From contig CALZBV010000039.1 in assembly GCA_945622055.1 (NCBI GenBank), positions 1 to 14,754 on the forward strand: a stretch of DNA of 14,754 nt, read 5' to 3'. Every line of letters begins with the position of its first letter. Within the stretch, counting starts at the first letter, position 1. The translations under genes were made by a program, and so were the position numbers. The notes beneath the pieces are model-generated. The model had not been told where the DNA came from. It saw only the letters and a list, made by a program, of their open reading frames with translations, and did not search any database. Of the stretch, positions 1-6,611 are shown in pieces. Origin of the DNA: an uncultured Clostridia bacterium. Its GTDB lineage: Bacteria > Bacillota > Clostridia > Lachnospirales > Lachnospiraceae.

Positions 1-2356
1 CCATGACGGAGGTCATCAGTGCCGCCATAAACTCTACCGGATAGTAGGTTTTTAAATAGGCTGTCTGATACGATACGACCGCATAGGCTGCCGCATGCGA
101 TTTGTTAAATGCATACTTTGCAAAATCGGTCATCTCATCGTATATTTTATTTGCAACCTCCTCGGAAATTCCATTTGCAATGCAACCGCGAACTCCCTCT
201 TCTTCGTTTCCGTATACAAAGTTCTGGCGCTCCTTCTCCATCACGGACGCCTTTTTCTTTGCCATGGCACGACGCACCAGATCGCTTCGGCCGTAGCTGT
301 AGCCTGCAAGATCACGCACAATCTGCATAACCTGTTCCTGATACACGATGCAGCCATACGTCGGCTCCAAAATCGGCTCCAGCTCCTTACAGTCATACTT
401 AATTCCGTCCGGATTCTGCTTTCCTTCAATATATTTGGGAATGAAATCCATCGGCCCCGGACGATACAGGGAAATTCCTGCAATAACATCCTCAATATTG
501 CCCGGCTTCAGCTCCTTCATGAAGTTCTTCATCCCGGTGCTTTCCAGCTGGAATACCCCCTCCGTTTTTCCGGAACCAATCAGTTCAAATACATTTTTAT
601 CCGCATAATCAATCTTATCAATGTCCAGACAGTCTTCCGGCTTTCTTCCGCGATTGATCATTTTCACAGCATCCTGAATTACCGTCAGCGTACGCAGACC
701 GAGGAAATCCATCTTTAAAAGTCCCAGTTCTTCCAGTGTTGTCATTGTAAACTGCGTCGTGATAACATCCTCGGCCCCCCTGGATAGCGGAACATATTCA
801 TCTGCCGGTGCATTCGCAATAACGACACCGGCCGCATGCATGGACGTATGACGCGGAAGTCCCTCCAGACGCATGGACATATCAATAAGCTCATGCAGCT
901 CCTCGTCTGTTTCATACATCGTACGAAGCTCCGGGTTCTGCACCAGCGCCTTTTCAATCGTAATACCCAGATCCGTAGGAATCTGCTTTGCTACCGCATC
1001 TACCCTTGCATACGGAAGGTCCATCGCACGTCCGACATCGCGGATTGCAAGCCTTGCAGCCATGGTACCAAAGGTTACAATCTGTACTACCCGGTCCTTC
1101 CCATACTTTCGCACAACGTAATCAATCACTTCCTGACGCCGCTCGTAACAAAAATCGATATCAATATCCGGCATAGTCAGTCGTTCCGGGTTTAAAAAGC
1201 GCTCAAACAGGAGATTATAACGAATCGGATCAATATTCGTAATTCCAAGACAATACGAAACGATGCTTCCTGCTGCACTTCCCCGTCCCGGTCCGACAGC
1301 AATTTTATTGTCTCTGCTGTATTTAATAAAATCCCATACAATCAGGAAGTAATCGACAAATCCCATACCCTCAATGGTATTCAGCTCATATTCCAGCCGC
1401 TGCCGCAGCTCCTCCCCCGCATCCGGATAACGTTTTTTTAGTCCTTCCTCACAGAGCTTATGCAAATATTCCTTTGCAGTATAGCCCGCCGGAACATCAT
1501 ATTTCGGAAGCTTATACTCACCAAAAACAATTTCCACCTCACAACGGTCGGCAATCTGCCTGGTACGACGCAGTGCTTCCTTCGCATACGGGAACAGCTC
1601 CTCCATTTCCTGCGGAGACTTCAGATAATACTGACCTCCTTCATAACGCATACGGTCTGTATCCGTCACTTTTTTCTGCGTCTGAATGCAAAGCAGGATA
1701 TCATGCGGCTTTTCGTCCTCTGCCAGTGTGTAATGCACATCATTCGTTGCAACAAGCGGAATACCGGTTTCCGTACTCATACGAAGCAAAGCCTGATTTA
1801 CCGTACGCTGTTCCGAAATTCCGTGGTCCTGGAGCTCAAGAAAAAAGTTATTTTCCCCAAAAATGGATTGAAGACGCAGTGCAGCTTCTTTTCCTTCCTC
1901 GTAAAACCCCCGACGTATATTCGTGGCCACCTCCCCCGCAAGGCAGGCAGACAGCGCGATGATACCCTCGTGATACTCCTTTAACACCTCAAGGTCAACA
2001 CGCGGTTTATAGTAATATCCCTCGGTAAAGCCTTTGGATACGATTTTCATAAGATTCGAATATCCGGTATTATTTTCTGCCAGCAGCACCAGATGATAGT
2101 ATCGTTCCTCGCCGCTGCCGCCTTCCTTCAAAAAACGCGAGCCCGGCGCAACATAAACCTCACAGCCGAGCACCGGACGAATCCCCTCTGCCTTACAGGC
2201 ACGGTAAAAGTCAATCACGCCATACATTACACCATGATCCGTGATTGCAAGACTATCCATTCCAAGTTCCTTTGCCCTTGCCACAATCTCTTTTATTTTT
2301 GAAGAACCGTCCAAAAGACTGTATTCCGTATGCACATGAAGATGTGTAAACTCCAT
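1..2356 (-). CDS. dnaE: DNA polymerase III subunit alpha, N-terminal 785 codons (cut by window edge)
   Basis: Replicative DNA polymerase of the bacterial C family. Translation from the ATG at 2354-2356 is open for 785 codons to the window edge. It opens with the PHP-domain signature HLHVHTEYSLLDG (residues 5-17) and continues with AITDHG. The palm motif GPGRGSAAGS is followed by MPDIDIDF at residues 395-402, where Asp399 and Asp401 align with the two catalytic Asp of the E. coli alpha subunit. The helical fingers region follows, with SLYRPGPMDFI and KSHAAAYA. The family is usually about 1,150 residues, so the C-terminal third (clamp-binding and OB-fold region) lies beyond base 1. The start is preceded by a G-rich AAGGGGGCAGGT, a weaker ribosome binding site than its neighbours have. 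A terminator separates it from the upstream HPr-like gene, so it may have its own promoter or rely on read-through. Confidence 0.97.
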   Translation of the reverse strand, partial: MEFTHLHVHTEYSLLDGSSKIKEIVARAKELGMDSLAITDHGVMYGVIDFYRACKAEGIRPVLGCEVYVAPGSRFLKEGGSGEERYYHLVLLAENNTGYSNLMKIVSKGFTEGYYYKPRVDLEVLKEYHEGIIALSACLAGEVATNIRRGFYEEGKEAALRLQSIFGENNFFLELQDHGISEQRTVNQALLRMSTETGIPLVATNDVHYTLAEDEKPHDILLCIQTQKKVTDTDRMRYEGGQYYLKSPQEMEELFPYAKEALRRTRQIADRCEVEIVFGEYKLPKYDVPAGYTAKEYLHKLCEEGLKKRYPDAGEELRQRLEYELNTIEGMGFVDYFLIVWDFIKYSRDNKIAVGPGRGSAAGSIVSYCLGITNIDPIRYNLLFERFLNPERLTMPDIDIDFCYERRQEVIDYVVRKYGKDRVVQIVTFGTMAARLAIRDVGRAMDLPYARVDAVAKQIPTDLGITIEKALVQNPELRTMYETDEELHELIDMSMRLEGLPRHTSMHAAGVVIANAPADEYVPLSRGAEDVITTQFTMTTLEELGLLKMDFLGLRTLTVIQDAVKMINRGRKPEDCLDIDKIDYADKNVFELIGSGKTEGVFQLESTGMKNFMKELKPGNIEDVIAGISLYRPGPMDFIPKYIEGKQNPDGIKYDCKELEPILEPTYGCIVYQEQVMQIVRDLAGYSYGRSDLVRRAMAKKKASVMEKERQNFVYGNEEEGVRGCIANGISEEVANKIYDEMTDFAKYAFNKSHAAAYAVVSYQTAYLKTYYPVEFMAALMTSVM

Positions 2357-2400
2357 ACCTGCCCCCTTCTCCCGGTAAGCAATACCGATTATATAGACAA

Positions 2401-2436
2401 GAAAAGCCGCAAAGACACCTCGGCATCTTTACGGCT
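2401..2436 (-). terminator. Rho-independent terminator after the HPr-like gene
   Basis: On the minus strand AGCCGTAAAGA pairs with TCTTTGCGGCT (11 bp, one G-U) around a 10-base loop and is followed by TTTCTTG. It lies 11 bases past the HPr-like stop codon and ahead of the dnaE start, so it closes the hprK-to-HPr transcription unit, perhaps incompletely because the T-run is short. Confidence 0.75.
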
Positions 2437-2447
2437 GCATCTCTTTC

Positions 2448-2708
2448 TTAGTTGTTACTGCTCAAACATTTTTCCATTTCAGCAATTGCAGCTTCCTCAT
2501 CCGCACCTTCTGCACTGACAACTACCTTCTGACCGGAAGATAAAATCAAAGTCATCATCCCCATGATGCTCTTTGCATTTACCGTTTTTTCACCGCTCTC
2601 AATCAGAATTCTGCTGTCGTAACGGCTTGCAGCCTGAATCAATAAAGCCACCGGCTTTTCATCAAACCCACCATATGGGGTGCTGATTGTCAAATTTCTG
2701 GAAACCAT
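2448..2708 (-). CDS. HPr-like protein without the phosphohistidine (Crh-like)
   Basis: An 86-residue HPr-fold protein, the normal size for this family. HPr carries phosphate from enzyme I on His15 in a G-[IL]-H-A-R-P motif. Here the matching stretch is GGFDEKP (residues 13-19), with Asp at the His position, Glu for Ala and Lys for Arg. The regulatory serine motif is intact: Ser47 in AKSIMGMMTL matches Ser46, the residue phosphorylated by HPr kinase. The C-terminal half (SSGQKVVVSAEGADEEAA) is typical HPr. The combination of lost His and kept Ser is that of Bacillus Crh, so I infer a regulatory role with CcpA/HprK rather than sugar transport. It sits 16 bases below whiA, with AGGAGGAAGAAA before its ATG. 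hprK lies in the same cluster, which fits. Family assignment is firm; function as Crh is inference. Confidence 0.9.
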   Translation of the reverse strand: MVSRNLTISTPYGGFDEKPVALLIQAASRYDSRILIESGEKTVNAKSIMGMMTLILSSGQKVVVSAEGADEEAAIAEMEKCLSSNN

Positions 2709-2724
2709 TTTCTTCCTCCTTTAC

Positions 2725-3654
2725 CTATCTGCGTAAATTTTCTGCAAATTCACTGATTTTTTTCAGTCTGTGATTTACACCGGACTTTCCGAGTTTCGGA
2801 CTCAGCAGCTCTCCCAGCTCCACCAGAGAAGCCTCCGGGTTTTCTAACCGAAGCAGCGCTATTTCCTCCAAATTCTCATCCAATGCCTGTAAACCGACGG
2901 TATCCCTGATCAGGATAATCTCTTCATACTGCTTTCTGGCAGCATTGGCGGTCTTCTCCAAATTCGCCGTTTCACAATTTACCTGACGGTTGACGGAATT
3001 GCGTACTTCTTTCACGATACGCTCATTCTCAAACCTCATCAACGCCTTGTGTGCTTCCATAATATTCAGTAGCTCCGCTATCTGCTGTCCTTCCTTCACA
3101 TAGACAACATGATAGCTCTTACGCACGATAGTTTTCGCCTCTACCCCAAATGAACCAATCAGCTCAGCAAGCTGTCCGGCACGCTGACCATCCTGTTCAC
3201 TTATCTCATAATGATATGACTTTTGTGGATTGCTGACCGATCCTGCAGACAGAAACCCCCCACGCAAAAAGGCCCGTTTACAGCAGGTATTCATCGTAAC
3301 CACACCATCTGACCTCATTGCTCCATTTCCCTGCGGAACCAGTTTCAGCAGCTCGAGTACCTTCTGCGCCGTTTTGCCGTACAATTCCAGTACAAACACC
3401 GTATGATTCCCCCGGTTTCTGACTGTCCGGACAGATACATGCTCCGGAAAAATGCCAAGCCGGTTCAGCAGCAGATTACTCTTTCGCGCTACATATTCGC
3501 TTTCCGTTTGTAATTTTATATGAAGTTGTCCACTTTTGTCAATATCTATTTTTCCGCACCCGGAAAAAAGGGCCGAGAGCTCAGCAATTTTACAATGCCT
3601 TGCCGGGGATAATATTTCAAAAAGCTCCTGCTTCACTTCCATTGAAAAAGACAT
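2725..3654 (-). CDS. whiA: DNA-binding protein WhiA
   Basis: A 309-residue protein matching the WhiA family throughout. It starts MSFSMEVKQELFEI, continues with the LAGLIDADG-like core (AELSALFSGCGKI; KRAFLRGGFLSAGSVSNPQKSYHYEI), and ends with a C-terminal helix-turn-helix (roughly residues 240-309, with ENPEASLVELGELLSPKLGKSGVNHR). WhiA is a homing-endonuclease-derived protein that has lost nuclease activity; it is needed for sporulation in Streptomyces and affects cell division and chromosome segregation in Bacillus. The ATG has GGAGG seven bases upstream. In many Firmicutes whiA follows rapZ (yvcJ) and yvcK. Here it directly follows murB with only 17 bases between, so those two genes are not at this locus. 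Length is normal and no residues look damaged. Confidence 0.97.
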   Translation of the reverse strand: MSFSMEVKQELFEILSPARHCKIAELSALFSGCGKIDIDKSGQLHIKLQTESEYVARKSNLLLNRLGIFPEHVSVRTVRNRGNHTVFVLELYGKTAQKVLELLKLVPQGNGAMRSDGVVTMNTCCKRAFLRGGFLSAGSVSNPQKSYHYEISEQDGQRAGQLAELIGSFGVEAKTIVRKSYHVVYVKEGQQIAELLNIMEAHKALMRFENERIVKEVRNSVNRQVNCETANLEKTANAARKQYEEIILIRDTVGLQALDENLEEIALLRLENPEASLVELGELLSPKLGKSGVNHRLKKISEFAENLRR

Positions 3655-3671
3655 ATTAAAGCCTCCGCCGG

Positions 3672-4607
3672 CTACTCCGTAAATTTACCAAGAAATCGTA
3701 CCTCCGGCTCTAACCGGACACCAAATTCTTTTTCCACCCGGTCAGAAACCTCATAAATCAGTCGGTATACCTCCTGTGCCGTTGCAGCCTCACGATTGAT
3801 TATAAACCCGCAATGCTTCTCCGAAACCTGCGCACCACCGACAGAATATCCCGCAAGACCGCAGTCCTGAATCAGTTTTCCTGCAAAATGCCCTTCCGGG
3901 CGCTTAAACGTTGAGCCTGCACTCGGATATTCCAATGGCTGCTTTTCCCTTCGCATCCGGTTCAATTGTTCTATTTTGGAAAGAATCTCTTCCTTTTCGC
4001 CTTTTGGAAAACAAAAGCCGGCCTTTGTTATCATCCCCTGTTTTTCTGAAAAAATGCTGTGACGATAGGAAAGCTGCAGCTCTTCCCTCTGAAAACCCCT
4101 GCATTCTCCTTCAAAGGATACCCACTCTGCGTTTTGGATACAGTCTTTGATTTCTCCGCCGTAGGCTCCGGCATTCATCATCACTGCACCGCCGACCGTC
4201 CCCGGAATCCCGGCTGCAAACTCCGCGCCGGTATAACCGAGCCTGGCTACCTCCATTGCAAAGGAAGAGAGCATTCTTCCTGCCCCGACCGTAACCAAAA
4301 GCGTTTGTCCGGAAACATCTTCCGTAATCTCACTTTTCAGAAATTCTCCTGAAAGCCGAAGCACAGCGCCCCGGATTCCGGCATCTGAAACCAAAACATT
4401 GCTTCCGTTTCCGAGTACGGTGATCGGCACATCATATTCATTACAGAGCTTCAAAACCCCGGTAAGCTCAACAGGATTCGTAACTGTGATAAAGTACTGC
4501 GCCGGTCCGCCAACACGAAATGTCGTATGGCGGCTCATTGGTTCTTCACAAAGACACCCGTTCTCATTTTGTAACACTTCCGATAATTTTTTATGAAAGT
4601 TGTCCAA
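3672..4607 (-). CDS. murB: UDP-N-acetylenolpyruvoylglucosamine reductase
   Basis: FAD-dependent enzyme of the second committed step of peptidoglycan precursor synthesis. It reduces UDP-GlcNAc-enolpyruvate to UDP-MurNAc with NADPH in the cytoplasm. The 311 residues are the length of the shorter (type II) MurB class. The FAD-binding part has TTFRVGGPA (28-36), LGNGSNVLVSD (65-75) and GIPGTVGGAVMMNAGAYGGE (133-152). YRHSIF is at 181-186. The catalytic serine is Ser232 in AGSTFKRP, and the glutamate of EPEVRFLG is Glu300. The start is a TTG with AGGAGG six bases upstream; this ribosome binding site lies in the 12-base gap after the glucokinase stop, implying coupled translation. It is a housekeeping gene in the hprK-whiA cluster. 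Confidence 0.97.
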   Translation of the reverse strand: MDNFHKKLSEVLQNENGCLCEEPMSRHTTFRVGGPAQYFITVTNPVELTGVLKLCNEYDVPITVLGNGSNVLVSDAGIRGAVLRLSGEFLKSEITEDVSGQTLLVTVGAGRMLSSFAMEVARLGYTGAEFAAGIPGTVGGAVMMNAGAYGGEIKDCIQNAEWVSFEGECRGFQREELQLSYRHSIFSEKQGMITKAGFCFPKGEKEEILSKIEQLNRMRREKQPLEYPSAGSTFKRPEGHFAGKLIQDCGLAGYSVGGAQVSEKHCGFIINREAATAQEVYRLIYEVSDRVEKEFGVRLEPEVRFLGKFTE

Positions 4608-4619
4608 AAGAATCCTCCT

Positions 4620-5570
4620 CTATTTTTCGGAAAGATCAAGAATCATCTTCGCACAGCCGTAAATACCGGCATCATTTCCAAGCGTTGCAAGACGAAATTC
4701 CTTGTTCTGCAAAGCCTTCATGATTCCGACGTTATAATGCTTTTCAATCGCATCTGTCAGAATCTTTCCTGCCTTAGAAACGCCACCGCCGATTACGAAG
4801 GCCTGCGGGTCCGTAACCGCTGCCACATGTGCGAGTGCGGTTGCAAGCACCTTGCCGAGCTCATCCACGAGTTCACCTGCGACCCTGTCTCCTTCCTTTG
4901 CTGCATCGAAAATGTCCTTTGCCGTAAGCTCCTTTCCTTCCGTTAAAGATGTAGCCTCCTGCCCTGCCGCAAGACGCTTCTTTGCCATACGGACAATTCC
5001 TGTTGCGGAAGCATACTGCTCCAGATGACCATATCCGCCACAACCACAGACATCCGTTTCCGTCGGATCCATTACCATATGGCCGAGCTCACCACCTGCA
5101 CCGCCTGCACCTGCAACAATCTTACCCTCCACGATTACACCACCGCCTACTCCGGTTCCGAGTGTAACCAGTACAAGATTCTTAACTCCGGCACCGCCAC
5201 CCTTCCACATTTCGCCAAGCGCTGCAACATTTGCATCGTTTGCAGCCAGTGCCGGAAATCCGGTCAGCCGGCTCATCTCCTCATTTACGTTCCTGTCACG
5301 CCATCCAAGATTCGGGCAGTGGGAAACAACACCGTTTTCCTTTACCGGTCCCGGAACCCCAAGACCTACTCCAAGTACCTGTTCCTTATCGATTCCGCGC
5401 TCTGCACACTTTTCCTTAAGCGTATCCGCAATATCCTGTGGAACCTTTGCTCCCGCATTTTCGCGGTTCGTGCAAATCTCCCATTTTTCCTTTAACTCTC
5501 CTGCCTTTGTAAATAAACCACACTTAATTGCGGTTCCTCCGATATCGACACCAAAAATGTACTGTTCCAC
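4620..5570 (-). CDS. ROK-family glucokinase
   Basis: A 316-residue ROK kinase, most like the glucokinases of Firmicutes, which phosphorylate glucose with ATP in the cytoplasm. The N-terminal phosphate-binding loop is DIGGTAIKCGLF (9-20). The catalytic aspartate is Asp112 in AANDANVAALGE. A second glycine-rich loop is TLGTGVGGGVI (136-146), and ELGHM supplies His164. The structural zinc site is normally His plus CxCGxxGC. Here it reads CGCGGYGHLE (175-184), so the third Cys is replaced by His182, which could still bind metal. No helix-turn-helix precedes the kinase, so it is an enzyme and not a ROK repressor. The start is GTG with AGGAGG eleven bases upstream. It lies 17 bases after hprK, a sensible partner in glucose sensing. 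Exact sugar specificity is inferred. Confidence 0.92.
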   Translation of the reverse strand: MEQYIFGVDIGGTAIKCGLFTKAGELKEKWEICTNRENAGAKVPQDIADTLKEKCAERGIDKEQVLGVGLGVPGPVKENGVVSHCPNLGWRDRNVNEEMSRLTGFPALAANDANVAALGEMWKGGGAGVKNLVLVTLGTGVGGGVIVEGKIVAGAGGAGGELGHMVMDPTETDVCGCGGYGHLEQYASATGIVRMAKKRLAAGQEATSLTEGKELTAKDIFDAAKEGDRVAGELVDELGKVLATALAHVAAVTDPQAFVIGGGVSKAGKILTDAIEKHYNVGIMKALQNKEFRLATLGNDAGIYGCAKMILDLSEK

Positions 5571-5587
5571 TTTACCTTCCTCCTGAA

Positions 5588-6529
5588 TTAATTCTGGGTG
5601 TTTCCGCTGTTTTTCATCAAATTGTTCGTTACACGTTCAAAGAACTCCTGCGCAGCGTTGTAGCCCATCTTCTTCTGACGGTAGTTAACCGCTGCCGACT
5701 CACAGATGATTGCAAGGTTACGACCCGGACGAATCGGTATCGAGTGGCATAATACCTTATTCCCAAGAAACTCCGTATATTCCTCGTCCATACCAAAACG
5801 GTCATATTCTTTGTTGCGGTCCCACTCCTCAAGCTTGATGACAAGGTCAATGGACTGGGTATTCTTAACACTTTCAACACCAAACAGCGTCTTTACGTTG
5901 ATGATGCCGATACCGCGAAGTTCGATGAAATGTCTCGTAATATCCGGCGCAGAACCGATTAAGGTTTCATCACTTACCTTCTTAATCTCAACGACATCAT
6001 CCGATACCAGACGATGACCTCTCTTAATCAGCTCCAGTGCAGCCTCACTCTTACCGATACCGCTCTCACCCATAATCAGAATACCCTCACCGTATACATC
6101 AACCAGTACCCCATGAATCGAGATACGCGGTGCAAGCTCAACCTTTAACCAGCGAATCACCTCTGCCATAAAGGAAGACGTAGAGGACTGGGAACGAAGA
6201 AGCGGAACCCCCGTCTCAATTGCGATTTTACGCAGCTCCTCCGGAACCTCAATGCCACGGCAGAAAATAATACACGGCACCTTAAAGCTCATCAGCTTCT
6301 TCATAATGTTGATTCCGTGGTCCTTTTCCATCTTTTCCATGTAGGCATGCTCCACATTTCCGATAATCTGGACGCGTTCCGCATCAAAGTAATCGAAAAA
6401 GCCTGCCAGCTGAAGTGCAGGACGGTTCACATCCGGCTGCGTAATCATGATATTGCTGACGTCAATCTCCGGAGTACAATTTTCAAGCTGCATTTTCGTC
6501 ATAAGCTTACTTAACTCAACACTGTACAT
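5588..6529 (-). CDS. hprK: HPr kinase/phosphorylase
   Basis: Bifunctional enzyme that phosphorylates the regulatory serine of HPr and Crh with ATP or pyrophosphate, and also removes that phosphate. It drives catabolite control in Firmicutes. With the ATG at 6527-6529 it has 313 residues, normal for the family. The N-terminal domain covers about 1-130. The kinase domain has His139 in HGVLVDVYG, the P-loop GESGIGKS (154-161), HRLVSDDVVEI, and the HprK signature ELRGIGIINV (203-212), followed by IPIRPGRN near 264-271. An in-frame TTG at 6545-6547 would add six residues. It has a GAGGG at somewhat better spacing, but the N-terminus aligns better to family starts at the ATG, so the start is uncertain by six codons. 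Its substrate-like HPr/Crh gene is four genes downstream in the same unit. Confidence 0.95.
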   Translation of the reverse strand: MYSVELSKLMTKMQLENCTPEIDVSNIMITQPDVNRPALQLAGFFDYFDAERVQIIGNVEHAYMEKMEKDHGINIMKKLMSFKVPCIIFCRGIEVPEELRKIAIETGVPLLRSQSSTSSFMAEVIRWLKVELAPRISIHGVLVDVYGEGILIMGESGIGKSEAALELIKRGHRLVSDDVVEIKKVSDETLIGSAPDITRHFIELRGIGIINVKTLFGVESVKNTQSIDLVIKLEEWDRNKEYDRFGMDEEYTEFLGNKVLCHSIPIRPGRNLAIICESAAVNYRQKKMGYNAAQEFFERVTNNLMKNSGNTQN

Positions 6530-6582
6530 ATGCCCTCTTTTCCGCAAAAGAACCCTCTTGCTGTTTTTATTTCCATTCTTTC

Positions 6583-6611
6583 ATCATATCACAATTTGTT
6601 ACAATACACAA
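6583..6611 (-). promoter_or_regulatory. Predicted sigma70-type promoter of the hprK cluster
   Basis: Minus-strand -35 TTGTGT and -10 TATGAT are separated by 17 bases. The elements overlap the last codons of the metH-like gene and sit about 55 bases ahead of hprK. The -10 is good and the -35 is half-matched. No terminator is visible between metH and hprK, so read-through is also possible. Confidence 0.5.

Noticed and set aside
95..718. Long plus-strand open frame (207 codons)
   Set aside because: It lies opposite dnaE, whose minus-strand translation shows clear family motifs; the plus frame is Cys/His/Leu-rich with no recognisable domain.
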